Assembly: GCA_021740785.1 (NCBI GenBank)
Contig: JAIOZI010000007.1
Location: 40,067 to 104,066 of the forward strand
DNA: 64,000 nucleotides
Reading direction: 5' to 3'
Source: Melioribacteraceae bacterium
Lineage (GTDB): Bacteria > Bacteroidota > Ignavibacteria > Ignavibacteriales > Melioribacteraceae
Notes under the pieces: generated by a model
What the model saw: only the letters and a program-made list of their open reading frames with translations
Database searches by the model: none
Told to the model about the DNA's origin: nothing
Program-made: the position numbers and the translations under genes
Shown here: positions 28,073 through 37,486 of the stretch, one piece after another
Layout of the letters: each line of letters starts with the position of its first letter
Position numbering within the stretch: the first letter of the stretch is position 1

Positions 28073-31000
28073 ATGACAAACTCAATCAAAATATTTTCTT
28101 CGATATTATTTTACTTTATTCTTACTCTCAATTCAATTTCACAGACAATAGAATCAGAACCTTTCTTTTCGGTTGAGCGGGGATTTTATGATGAGAACTT
28201 CTCGTTGACTATTTCATCAAATGTCGGCGGCAGCGATATCTATTATACATTAGACGGATCTGATCCTTCAACTTCATTGAGCAGAATAATTAATCCTTCT
28301 CCGGTTCAAATTTATATCAATCCGCTGAACACGGCAAACCGGTACCTTGCACCGGGCGTGATAGTCAGAGCATGTGTTTTCAATTCAGGCGAACAAATCA
28401 GTGAAGTGATAACACATTCATATTTTTTCATAAATAAAATTCGTGAAACTTCTCCTGACGATGTGAAACCCGGAAGCGGCTGGTGGAACACGAACTACTC
28501 CGATTATTCGAGACAGTTCATCAATTACGGTTTAGATCCCGATGTGTATAATGATCCGGCTTACAGCAGTCAATTCGAAGATTCGTTTCTCTCCGTTCCG
28601 ACATTATCGCTTGTAACAGATTTGAAAAATTTATTTGATGTTAATACGGGAATCTATGTAAATCCGTTCAATCACGGGGATGAATGGGAACGTCTCGCTT
28701 CGCTTGAATTGATTAATCCTGATGGGAGTGACGGTTTTCAAATCAATTGCGGTATTAGAATACGCGGCGGCTGGAGCCGGCATTTTGACAATCCCAAACA
28801 TGCATTCCGGGTATTCTTCAGCTCTGATTACGGTCCAACTAAATTAAATTTTCCGTTATTCGGAAATGAAGGGACGGATGAATTCGATAAAATTGATTTA
28901 CGCACAAGTCAAAATTATTCGTGGGCATTTTACGGAGATTCACGCAACACAATGCTGCGGGATGTTTTCTCGCGGGACACACAACGCGAAATGGTTAAAC
29001 CTTACACGCGCAGCCGTTACTATCATTTATACATCAATGGAGTTTATTGGGGACTGTTTCAAACTCAAGAGCGATCGGAAGCTTCTTACGCAGAAGAATA
29101 TCTTGGAGGAGAGAGAGAAGATTACGATGTCGTTAAAGTTGATGTGGGAGAAGATTTTAATCTTTATGAAATTGAAGCAACCGACGGAAACCTTTCCGCA
29201 TATAACAATCTTTGGCAAGCATGCAATGAAGGTTTTGATGATGATGAAAATTTTTTAAAAATGCAGGGACTTAATCCGGACGGCAGCAGAAATCCCGATT
29301 ACGATATTCTGCTAGATGTTGATAACTTAATCGATTATATGTTATGTACTTTTTACGTTGGCGATTTCGACGGACCGATTTCCAGTTTCAGTGGAAATAC
29401 TTCTCCAAATAATTTCTACGGAATTTATAACCGTGTTGATCAGGATGGATTCAAATTTTTCCGTCACGATGCGGAGCATTCACTTTTCAATCAACCGCAG
29501 GGAATCGACAGAACCGGACCTTATCCGGCAGGTGAACAATTTGTTCATTTCAACCCGCAGTGGCTTCATCAAAAACTTGTTGAAAATGATGAATACATTG
29601 TCCGCTTTACGGATATGGTTTACGAGCATTTCTATAACAGCGGAGTTCTTACGCCAAATTCATCGATTGACCGGCTTCTCAGTAGAAAAGAGGAAATTGA
29701 AACAGCTATAATTGCTGAATCTGCGAGGTGGGGAGATTCAAAAAGTTCATCGCCAAAAACTAAATTAGATGATTGGCAGCCTGAAGTAAATTTTCTTGTT
29801 TACTCTTATCTGCCAAACCGAACAAACCTTGTGCTGGAACAACTTAAATCAAAAGGCTGGTACCCGGATTTTAATCCACCGCAGTTTAATTTAGAAGCCG
29901 GTATTGTTCCTCCCGGAAGCGAATTGGAATTAACTGCCGAAGGTACAATTTATTATACAGTTGACGGTACCGATCCTCACAAATACCCAATGCCGGGCGG
30001 TGAAAGTTTTACTTTAATTGACTTTTCCGATACAAAAAAGGTTTTTGTGCCGGAGTTTGATATTGGGAATAGCTGGAGATCGGAAATCGGTTACAATGAA
30101 ACCGGCTGGCTGTCCACTTCCGGTTTACCCGGTGGGATCGGTTACGAGCAGGGGACTGGATATGATGAGTTCATTTCCCTAAATGTTGCCGGCTATATGT
30201 ATAATGACGGTTCAAATCCATCAGCAAATACTTCGTGTTATATTCGAATTCCTTTTGAAATCTCATCGGATATAATTGATTCATTAGTTTCGCTGAAAAT
30301 TAATTTGCAGTATGACGACGGATTCGCAGCCTATATTAATAACAGCCGTGTTGCGGAGGTGCTTGCTCCCTCAACTTTATCATGGAATTCAAATGCTTCA
30401 GGTAATCACGAAGGAGACTTTGTCGAATCTTTTAATATCTCGGATCATATCGATCATTTGCAGCCCGGTACTAATTTATTAGCGATTCACTCGTTGAATG
30501 TTTCAAACACTAGTTCCGATTTTTTAATGCGCGCCGAATTAATTGCAAGCACTGGCTCACCGGTAGGAATCTCGCCGACAGCCATTGAATATACATCCCC
30601 GGTTATTCTTAACACTACAACAGAGATCAGAACAAGATCAATAAATAATGAAAGATGGAGCGCTCTAAACAAATCCATTTTTACGGTTAACGAAGATTTC
30701 ACTTCGATTAAAGTTACTGAAGTTCATTACAATCCGCTGGAAAGTACTAGTGTAGAAGGGACTGAATATGAATTCATCGAATTAAAGAATACCGGGAGTT
30801 CGCAAATAAATTTAACCGGCTGTTCCTTCATCGATGGAATAACTTTTACTTTCTCAACCGGCGCTTCAATAGAACCTAATGAATTTATTGTTCTCTCTTC
30901 GAATGCAGTTGAGTTTCAGAATCGTTATGGATTCATGCCTGACGGTGAATATGAGGGTCAGCTTAGCAACGGCGGGGAATTAATTACTCTCGTCAATTCA

Positions 31001-32452
31001 GCATCCGAAACGATTCTTAGCTTTGAATACAATGATAGTGAAGACTGGCCGCAATCGGCAGACGGGCTGGGGAATTCAATCGTTTCGGTTAATCCGAATC
31101 CAACCGGAGATCCTAGTCAGCCTTCGTATTGGCGGGCATCAACTCAAATTCATGGTTCACCCGGCGAGGATGATTTGGAGAGTAACATTTCCCCGGTAAT
31201 TATTAACGAGGTTCTCACTCATACTGATTATCCGCAGGTAGATGCGGTGGAGATATATAATCCGAATTTGATAACTGTCGATATAAGCAACTGGTATTTG
31301 ACGGATGATATTGCCAATCCGACGAAATGGAAGATTCCGCCCGGTTCAGCAATTCAGCCGGAAGGATACATCGTTTTTTATGAAGGACATTATATTGCCG
31401 ATTCTCTCCAATACGATGAAAATGAATTCGGCTCGGAATTCTCATTAAGCGCTCACGGCGATTTCATTTATATCTATTCGGCTAATGAAGACGGTGCTCT
31501 CACGGGTTTTGCACACGGAAGGAGATTTGGTGAAATATCAAACGGTGTGAGTATAGGTCGTTATATTAATTCCGAAGGTGAAGATCATTTTGTCGCTCAA
31601 ACTCAAGTTACGCTCGGTGAAGAGAATTCAGACCCGCGTGTTGGACCGTTGGTTATCAGCCGGATAAATTATAATCCCGATTCTCTTAATTATGAAGTGC
31701 TGACTATAAAAAACATAACCTCCGAAATTATACCGTTATATGACTTAGCAAACACGGCAAATACCTGGAAAGTTGACGGAATCAGTTTTGAATTTCCACC
31801 GACAACTGTACTGGGAGCAAATGCAAGTATTTATTTGGTTGAGAACACGATAACGGTAAATCAGTTTAGGGATAGATATAATATTGATGAAGATACTCTT
31901 GTGTTTAACTTTTCGGGCAGTCTCGATAATGCAGGTGAAACGATTACGCTCTCGCGTCCCGCAGAACCATTTACTGTAAACGGCGAATTGATTATTCCCT
32001 ATGAAGAAATTGATAAAGTAAAGTATGATGATAAATCGCCCTGGCCTGAAGAAGCGGACGGAGGCGGTAAAGGTTTAATTAGAATTGATCTGACTAAATA
32101 CGGCAGCGAATCAGTTAATTGGCGGGCAGGCGATGTTGTAACTTCTATTCAAATTAATGATGATGATAAATTGCCGGTTAGTTTTAAGTTATACCAAAAT
32201 TATCCGAACCCGTTTAATCCGTCAACTATAATTACTTATCAAATACCTGATGCAAGAAAAGTGAAATTAAAAGTTTATGATATTCTTGGCAATGAGATAA
32301 TTACACTCGTTAATGAATACCAGTCTGCAGGGCTGTACGAAGTTGCATTTAACTCTAATGATGTAAATGTAGGAATAGCAAGCGGTGTTTACATATACAG
32401 AATTAGAGTGGGCGAATTTTCAGCCAGCAAGAAATTTGTGTTTATGAAATGA
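28073..32452 (+). CDS. Secreted CotH-kinase / lamin-tail protein with T9SS sorting domain
   Basis: The 1459-residue secreted protein begins with a signal peptide (ILFYFILTLNSISQ). A chitobiase-like Ig domain (YYTLDGSDPS) lies at 35-115, and a CotH-type protein-kinase-like domain at about 195-590 (CGIRIRGGWSRHFDNPKHAF, FFRHDAEHSLF near 460). A second chitobiase-like motif is at 605-640 (YYTVDGTDPH). Three lamin-tail domains lie near 876-990, 1038-1150 and 1190-1290, and a T9SS sorting domain starts near 1366 (NYPNPFNPSTIITYQIP). CotH proteins phosphorylate secreted proteins in spore coats; a function for such surface versions is not established. The stop codon is followed with no gap by a group II intron. 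Confidence 0.88.
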   Translation: MTNSIKIFSSILFYFILTLNSISQTIESEPFFSVERGFYDENFSLTISSNVGGSDIYYTLDGSDPSTSLSRIINPSPVQIYINPLNTANRYLAPGVIVRACVFNSGEQISEVITHSYFFINKIRETSPDDVKPGSGWWNTNYSDYSRQFINYGLDPDVYNDPAYSSQFEDSFLSVPTLSLVTDLKNLFDVNTGIYVNPFNHGDEWERLASLELINPDGSDGFQINCGIRIRGGWSRHFDNPKHAFRVFFSSDYGPTKLNFPLFGNEGTDEFDKIDLRTSQNYSWAFYGDSRNTMLRDVFSRDTQREMVKPYTRSRYYHLYINGVYWGLFQTQERSEASYAEEYLGGEREDYDVVKVDVGEDFNLYEIEATDGNLSAYNNLWQACNEGFDDDENFLKMQGLNPDGSRNPDYDILLDVDNLIDYMLCTFYVGDFDGPISSFSGNTSPNNFYGIYNRVDQDGFKFFRHDAEHSLFNQPQGIDRTGPYPAGEQFVHFNPQWLHQKLVENDEYIVRFTDMVYEHFYNSGVLTPNSSIDRLLSRKEEIETAIIAESARWGDSKSSSPKTKLDDWQPEVNFLVYSYLPNRTNLVLEQLKSKGWYPDFNPPQFNLEAGIVPPGSELELTAEGTIYYTVDGTDPHKYPMPGGESFTLIDFSDTKKVFVPEFDIGNSWRSEIGYNETGWLSTSGLPGGIGYEQGTGYDEFISLNVAGYMYNDGSNPSANTSCYIRIPFEISSDIIDSLVSLKINLQYDDGFAAYINNSRVAEVLAPSTLSWNSNASGNHEGDFVESFNISDHIDHLQPGTNLLAIHSLNVSNTSSDFLMRAELIASTGSPVGISPTAIEYTSPVILNTTTEIRTRSINNERWSALNKSIFTVNEDFTSIKVTEVHYNPLESTSVEGTEYEFIELKNTGSSQINLTGCSFIDGITFTFSTGASIEPNEFIVLSSNAVEFQNRYGFMPDGEYEGQLSNGGELITLVNSASETILSFEYNDSEDWPQSADGLGNSIVSVNPNPTGDPSQPSYWRASTQIHGSPGEDDLESNISPVIINEVLTHTDYPQVDAVEIYNPNLITVDISNWYLTDDIANPTKWKIPPGSAIQPEGYIVFYEGHYIADSLQYDENEFGSEFSLSAHGDFIYIYSANEDGALTGFAHGRRFGEISNGVSIGRYINSEGEDHFVAQTQVTLGEENSDPRVGPLVISRINYNPDSLNYEVLTIKNITSEIIPLYDLANTANTWKVDGISFEFPPTTVLGANASIYLVENTITVNQFRDRYNIDEDTLVFNFSGSLDNAGETITLSRPAEPFTVNGELIIPYEEIDKVKYDDKSPWPEEADGGGKGLIRIDLTKYGSESVNWRAGDVVTSIQINDDDKLPVSFKLYQNYPNPFNPSTIITYQIPDARKVKLKVYDILGNEIITLVNEYQSAGLYEVAFNSNDVNVGIASGVYIYRIRVGEFSASKKFVFMK

Positions 32453-32977
32453 GTGCCAAGCGAAGCTTGGACATTACTAATTGGGTGAGGCAAGGAGTTG
32501 CGACCAAAGCCAAGTCCCATCATGGGAAAACTCTAACCCCATGTAGCGGGAAGCCGGGTTAGTACTGGAAACGGTGCTAATCTAAGCGGCTTGACAAAGT
32601 AACCATAAAGGGTGCGACGCAAAAGACCGGGTTGTAACGAAAGTGAACGCACAGGTAGCCTCGTAAAGACAAACTGAGATGGACGAGCCTTTATTTCATA
32701 GGCGAAGTCAGCATTATAAATCTGATAAAAGTAGAGTGGGATTTATAACATCTCCGGGGTATTAGTGACGACACGGACAGAAAGAATGTTCAGGAACTTG
32801 GGAAGCCCTCGCCAGCCCTATGAAAAGTAGGAAGAGGTAATCCTTATAAGAAAAGAAAGAGGATGAAAGCAGGCAGGGTGGCGGATGAGATCGTAGTACC
32901 GAAGCCAGTGGAGCTGACAGGCAGAATGATAATGCAACAAAACGTTATCGTAGGGAAGGGTCTCTGCTGAAAGAAAA

Positions 32978-34297
32978 GTGACCAAAGAAACAAAGGAATA
33001 TGTATTGCAAGAAAGGCTAACAAACATAGAGAAAATTCAGGAGTTTCAGAGGAAGCTGTACGAAAAGGCGAAAGCAGAACCGAAGTACAGGTTCTACAGT
33101 CTGTATGATAAAACATATCGTAAGGATATATTGGAAGAAGCCTATCGCAGGGTAAAAGCCAATGGTGGAACAAGCGGAGTTGACGGAGAAGCCATAGATG
33201 ATGTAGAAAGTCAAGGCAAAGCCGAATACTTAGCAGTACTTCAGAAGGAACTAAAGGAAGGACGGTACACGCCAAAGCCGGTAAAACGAGTATATATCCC
33301 GAAAGCAAACGGAAAGAAACGACCATTGGGTATTCCCACCGTCAGAGACCGCATAGTACAGACGGCATTTCTGATGATACTTGAACCAATATTTGAGGCT
33401 GATTTTACAGAAGCAAGTTATGGATTCAGACCGAAGAAAAGTGCGCACGGAGCGGTACGGGAAATATACAAATACTTGAACTGGGGATGTGAAGAAATTT
33501 ATGATGTCGATCTGGAAAAGTACTTCGATACGGTAGAGCACTGGAAGCTGATGAAGTTACTGGCGCAAAGAGTATCGGATGGAAAGATGCTTCACGTTAT
33601 CAAACAGTGGTTAAATTGTGGATACGTAGAAGAAGACCAACACCGTCAAAGTAAACGAGGCACTCCACAGGGTGGAGTAATAAGTCCACTGCTGGCAAAC
33701 ATATATTTGAATCCGATAGACAGAGCGTTTGAACGAAGCAAACTGGGAACAATCAAGGAAGGGTCAATTCATATAGTCCGCTATGCGGATGATATGATAA
33801 TCCTTGCCCAACAGAAACTTGAGAAAGGGATAGACCTACTGGGACACTACACGGAACGCCTGGGATTAAGTGTGAATAAAGAGAAAACACGAAGACTGAA
33901 TCTCAGGAAAGAAAAGAAGGTAGAATTCTTAGGATTTCAATTTCATAGAGTTACGAGTTGGAAGAATGGAGAACGACTGATACTTGTCACGCCTAGTCCG
34001 AGAAGTCAGAAGCGGTGCAAAGAGAAAATAAGGAAGCTTATTAATCACAGCATACCGTTGAAAGTGAAAGACCAGATAGAAAATCTAAATAGATTTCTGA
34101 AAGGTTGGACATGCTATTATCGGCTTGGACACAGTAATCAAGCGCTTCGAGAGATACGCAACCATACGAATAAACGAGTCCGCCGACTGATACAAAGACA
34201 CAAAGGTAGAAGTGGGTACGGCTGGTATAAAATGAGTTCGGATGACGTATATGGAAGATTGGAACTGTACTGCGACTATAAAGTTCTCCCGTTGTAG
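32978..34297 (+). CDS. ltrA: Group II intron reverse transcriptase/maturase
   Basis: The 439-residue intron-encoded protein carries an RT domain: GGTSGVDGEAIDDV, then YTPKPVKRVYIPKANGKKRP, GFRPKKSAHGAV, DLEKYFDTVEH, GTPQGGVISPLLANIYL and the active site VRYADDMIIL. The maturase (X/GIIM) region is LNRFLKGWTCYYRLGHSNQA followed by a basic tail. It ends shortly after the maturase and has no HNH endonuclease domain, so mobility would be by RNA reverse splicing into DNA without second-strand cleavage. Start is a GTG. The ORF lies in intron domain IV and has no frameshift. Its codon and base use look slightly richer in A/G than the host genes. Confidence 0.95.
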   Translation: MTKETKEYVLQERLTNIEKIQEFQRKLYEKAKAEPKYRFYSLYDKTYRKDILEEAYRRVKANGGTSGVDGEAIDDVESQGKAEYLAVLQKELKEGRYTPKPVKRVYIPKANGKKRPLGIPTVRDRIVQTAFLMILEPIFEADFTEASYGFRPKKSAHGAVREIYKYLNWGCEEIYDVDLEKYFDTVEHWKLMKLLAQRVSDGKMLHVIKQWLNCGYVEEDQHRQSKRGTPQGGVISPLLANIYLNPIDRAFERSKLGTIKEGSIHIVRYADDMIILAQQKLEKGIDLLGHYTERLGLSVNKEKTRRLNLRKEKKVEFLGFQFHRVTSWKNGERLILVTPSPRSQKRCKEKIRKLINHSIPLKVKDQIENLNRFLKGWTCYYRLGHSNQALREIRNHTNKRVRRLIQRHKGRSGYGWYKMSSDDVYGRLELYCDYKVLPL

Positions 34298-34320
34298 CCG
34301 AAGCGTATTTATCATTCAGG

Positions 34321-34354
34321 AAAGCCGTATGAGGGAAAACCTCACGTACGGTTT
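34321..34354 (+). ncRNA. Group II intron domain V
   Basis: The core AGCCGT...ACGGTT stem, with a GAGG-GAAAA-CCTC cap and an internal ACGT bulge, matches the highly conserved catalytic domain V. The AGC triad is at 34323-34325. It lies 24 bases after the maturase stop codon, where it should. Confidence 0.85.
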
Positions 34355-34480
34355 GACGAGGGGTCAAGGGAAACATGTTGATGACACGCTTGAGCGAAAC
34401 ACTCGTCCGAAAGGAGAGAAATAGTTGGGGCTCACAATGTCTGTACAACGTTGCGCCCTTGTCCTACTCTACAATTGTAG

Positions 34481-34500
34481 AGCGATTCGCTGAATCGCTT
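34481..34500 (+). terminator. Terminator-like hairpin in the intron 3' exon
   Basis: AGCGATTC-GCT-GAATCGCT is a perfect 8-bp stem with a 3-base loop followed by TTATATTAATTT. It would have lain only about nine bases after the CotH stop codon before the intron inserted, so it was probably the CotH transcription terminator. Confidence 0.6.
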
Positions 34501-34659
34501 ATATTAATTTGAATGAAAGAATTTTTAGAGCCGATCAGGCGATCGGCGCTACATAACTGAACAACCACTCAAGCATTCATAGCTTTTATTGAGATCCCGG
34601 TATTGCCAATTAAAACCAATTGCAAAACCGAAATGATAGAGTGCTAAAATGCATTTCAT

Positions 34660-34706
34660 AACTCACCCCAACTTTTCCCCTCTCTTTTCCGAGAGGGGAA
34701 TGAGTT
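34660..34706. repeat. Intergenic palindromic element related to type B
   Basis: Outer arms AACTCA/TGAGTT enclose a 10-bp stem TTCCCCTCTC/GAGAGGGGAA. The inner CCCCTCTC/GAGAGGGG resembles the stem of the type B elements inside the T9SS genes, here outside any gene. Confidence 0.65.
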
Positions 34707-34795
34707 CTGTCAAAGAAGATAGGAATTTCAGATTACACAAATCTGTCCTCTCTTATGAAGATTTACCAACCGTAATAAAATGAAGGTCGGCAGAT

Positions 34796-34881
34796 CGTTA
34801 GATTCCGCCCGTCGGTCTCGACAGACCGACGAGGTCTGTCGGATAGAATCTAACGGTCGAAAGACTCCGAAGCGTCTTTCG
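34796..34881. repeat. Nested palindrome cluster
   Basis: Perfect 10-base arms CGTTAGATTC/GAATCTAACG (34796-34855) enclose an 8-bp hairpin GTCGGTCT-CGAC-AGACCGAC. A second hairpin CGAAAGAC/GTCTTTCG follows directly (34858-34881). More short GACTCTACGAGATTC-like words run to about 34925. The remainder of 34473-35142 is AT-rich with no gene; the inverted repeat at 35009-35055 is listed separately. Confidence 0.75.
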
Positions 34882-35008
34882 GACTCTACGAGATTCTACG
34901 AACTCCGCCGGACTCTGGCGAGATTAAGGTGAGCTTACAAAAAACCAAATCTGAAAGCCAAATAGCTGGAAGTACAATGCCCTCTCATTAAAATTTACTC
35001 TTAACATT

Positions 35009-35055
35009 AGGTGTTTCTATCGGGATACGTTACTCGACAACCTGGATAGACACCT
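35009..35055. repeat. Imperfect inverted repeat
   Basis: AGGTGTTTCTATC and GATAGACACCT form an imperfect stem (two unpaired T) about 90 bases before the beta-barrel gene. The internal TTTCTATCGGGA word resembles the end of the 59-base repeats near 21400 and 21710. Confidence 0.5.
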
Positions 35056-35142
35056 TTGCATCTAATAATCTTGTTATATTTAGTAAGTGATTATTAAGGT
35101 ATTCTAACAAAAGTATATCTGTTCAATAATAAATAAGGCAAA

Positions 35143-35859
35143 ATGAAAACAACTTTACTACTACTGAGTTTTTTGATGATTAGTCAGGTTTCCATATTCG
35201 GCTTTAATCAAAATGAAGGTATTAAAGACACAACAAGCGAAAAGAAAGTACAGATAGGTGTGTCTGCGGGATATGTGTACTCGGCGTGCATTACAAATGC
35301 GAACGGACCGCATCCGTCTTTTTGGGGCGATTATACCAACCTTGATGTTGAAGGTATTGATATCATTCAAGATTGGAGTTTGGGAATAAACTCAAGATAT
35401 TATTTCAAAGAAAAATTTTATTTCCTATTCGATTTTATCTATTCAAGATCGCTCTTTCCGGAGCAAAAAGTAATCCTTGGCGGCAGCGAAATCGATCAAC
35501 CAATATCAGATCAAAATTATTACACTTTTTCAATCGGCGCCGGTTTTAGTTATACGGATGCAGGTATTTGGCAGACGCTTAATCCTTATGCCTCATTGTC
35601 CTTATCGGTTCAATCGGCAGATGTAAGTGATGTGAATTTTTTACCCAGTTATGGCAGAGGAGGATCTTCAAAAATGCTTGGCAAAGGATTTACTTTGCAG
35701 CTCGGTACACAATACAATATTAATAGTATTTTCTTATCATTAGAATATAGATATGAATATTTGGATACACATGTTGATCATTTCAGAAGCTTTGTTGAAG
35801 GTTTAGATTTTACAAAAAATACATCATATTTTCTTTTGGGTATTGGTTTTACTTTCTAA
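35143..35859 (+). CDS. Predicted outer-membrane beta-barrel protein
   Basis: The 238-residue protein has a signal peptide (MKTTLLLLSFLMISQVSIFG) and alternating amphipathic strands (VQIGVSAGYVY, WSLGINSRYYF, YTFSIGAGFSY, FLSLEYRYEY). It ends in LLGIGFTF with a C-terminal Phe, the classic signal for barrel insertion by BamA. The size suits an 8- to 10-stranded outer membrane protein of the OmpA/OprF-barrel type. No specific family is recognised. It stands alone, downstream of the palindrome-rich region. Confidence 0.7.
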   Translation: MKTTLLLLSFLMISQVSIFGFNQNEGIKDTTSEKKVQIGVSAGYVYSACITNANGPHPSFWGDYTNLDVEGIDIIQDWSLGINSRYYFKEKFYFLFDFIYSRSLFPEQKVILGGSEIDQPISDQNYYTFSIGAGFSYTDAGIWQTLNPYASLSLSVQSADVSDVNFLPSYGRGGSSKMLGKGFTLQLGTQYNINSIFLSLEYRYEYLDTHVDHFRSFVEGLDFTKNTSYFLLGIGFTF

Positions 35860-36017
35860 AACTATTTTTATTAAACATCCGGTTTGTATTCAAAGGAAAT
35901 TATAATATTGAACTCTGGTCTATAAATTATCAATCCGGTTAGGAAAATAATAGATGGAGAAATGAAAAATATTATTTTTAGATTAATCAATTATTGAACT
36001 CAAAAAAAGGTACAGCC

Positions 36018-37253
36018 ATGAGAAAAATTAAAGCACTGTTTACAATCACTCTCTATTGTTCCCTTTTACTATCTTTAATTTCATGTAACGATAACGATCC
36101 GACAATCTCCGGAAATGATGAATTAGCCAACAGCATCCAAAGCATTACTTATTATACTGAAAACTATCCGCCGTTCAATTATGAAGAACACGGAAGTATC
36201 TTCGGTTTATCCGTTGATATTTTAGATGAACTTTTCAGCACAATGAATGTGAATCTAAATAGACAAAATGTTGATCTGGATTTATGGAGTACCGCTTATA
36301 ATTTAACTCTTACAACAGAAAACACGATGCTTTTTTCTATGCTTCGGAATACCGAGAGGGAAAATCTTTTTAAATGGGTTGGACCAATTGCACCTCAAAA
36401 AGAAGTCATAATTTCACTCTCTAGTTCCGGTGTTGTAATAAACACATCCGATGATCTTCACAACTATAAAATAGGTGTAATTGAGGATTACGGAAATATC
36501 CAATTGCTGCTTGATTACGGAATCAACATTGGGGATTTAAATCAAGTAAAAACCGTTAACCAACTTTATACTCAGCTTCAAAACGGGACGGTTGATTGCA
36601 TCGCATATTCGGAGATCTCGCATAATTTAATTATAGGCGGATTGGGATTAGTTGAATCCGATTTTGAAATTTCTTATGTAATGAAAGTTAACGAACTATA
36701 CTATGCGTTTAATATTACTACCTCCGATGATATCATCAATCATTTTCAGAATGCCCTTGATGAGTTAAAGAATGATAAAACAATTGACGGCAGCAGTAAG
36801 TACGAAAAAATCATATCAAATTATAACATCATTAATTATAGTGACGATGGAATCACAAATGAGCAGGTAATTAATTTGGTTAACCGGACTTCAAACGATA
36901 TCATTGCCGATGCTCCCGGCACTTTCACGAAGATGAATAATTACGAACATCCGTATCGCGATGAAGTTTATCCCGCTTTGTACTCGTTTGCTTATGATAC
37001 ATCTTTAACAATTGTAGCTCATGCTTCGAATATAATGTTGGTCGGAAATAATTTTAAAGGTAAAACCGATGTATCAGGCAAGCCGTTCCGTGATGAAATT
37101 TTATCCGGCGCACTTGAAAATGGTTCCGGCTGGGAAGATTATATTTATACTAAACCGGGCGAAGGTGGATTATATTATAAAACAACTTATTATAAGCTGA
37201 CCGAGGGAAGCGATGGTAAATTGTATATTGTCTGCGCCGGAAAATATAAATAG
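36018..37253 (+). CDS. Lipoprotein with solute-binding (SBP_bac_3-type) and Cache domains
   Basis: The 411-residue protein starts at the ATG at 36018, with AAAGG seven bases upstream and an N-terminus MRKIKALFTI leading to the lipobox SLISC; a TTG eight codons earlier is less likely. Residues of about 35-270 look like a family-3 periplasmic binding protein (ITYYTENYPPFNYEEHGSIF, WVGPIAP, GVIEDYG, VDCIAYSE). Residues of about 285-411 look like a single Cache domain (VNRTSNDIIADAPGTFTKMN, GKPFRDEIL, YYKTTYYKLT). Both parts bind small ligands and are normally attached to transporters or sensors, but no such partner gene is nearby. The role is therefore unknown, possibly a ligand-presenting surface or periplasmic lipoprotein. 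Confidence 0.72.
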   Translation: MRKIKALFTITLYCSLLLSLISCNDNDPTISGNDELANSIQSITYYTENYPPFNYEEHGSIFGLSVDILDELFSTMNVNLNRQNVDLDLWSTAYNLTLTTENTMLFSMLRNTERENLFKWVGPIAPQKEVIISLSSSGVVINTSDDLHNYKIGVIEDYGNIQLLLDYGINIGDLNQVKTVNQLYTQLQNGTVDCIAYSEISHNLIIGGLGLVESDFEISYVMKVNELYYAFNITTSDDIINHFQNALDELKNDKTIDGSSKYEKIISNYNIINYSDDGITNEQVINLVNRTSNDIIADAPGTFTKMNNYEHPYRDEVYPALYSFAYDTSLTIVAHASNIMLVGNNFKGKTDVSGKPFRDEILSGALENGSGWEDYIYTKPGEGGLYYKTTYYKLTEGSDGKLYIVCAGKYK

Positions 37254-37486
37254 CCGATTACGATTTAGTTTTTAAAGATTTTATAATGAGTGTTTTTTTT
37301 CAATATTAATTTCTTTTGAAGAACAATACTTCTTTAAAATTATCGAATTAGTGAGTGGAAATTATTAACCGCACTTTTTATCAATCCAACCAAGATTCAA
37401 GTAAATTATTTTTCAACTAAACCTTATTTTGCATCTGAACTTTATTTTTCAAAATTTAGTTTTGAATAAAAACGATGACAGCTATT

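Larger units (their letters stand above)
32453..34472 (+). mobile_element. Group II intron with maturase
   Basis: The 2020-base element begins GTGCC, one base after the CotH stop codon TGA, and ends ...CCTACTCTAC. It includes a long 5' structured RNA (about 525 bases before the ORF), the maturase, a domain V core at 34321-34354 and a domain VI region before the 3' end. The 10-base loop TTATTTCATA at 32691-32700, closed by GCC/GGC, can pair with the last ten exon bases TATGAAATGA (nine Watson-Crick pairs and one G-U), which supports the 5' boundary and marks this loop as EBS1. The downstream 3' exon is AATTGTAGAGCGATT. The 3' boundary is inferred from the terminal YAC motif. The element looks intact. 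Confidence 0.85.

Noticed and set aside
32978..34297. HNH endonuclease on the intron protein
   Set aside because: The protein ends soon after the maturase domain, with no Cys-rich or HNH segment.
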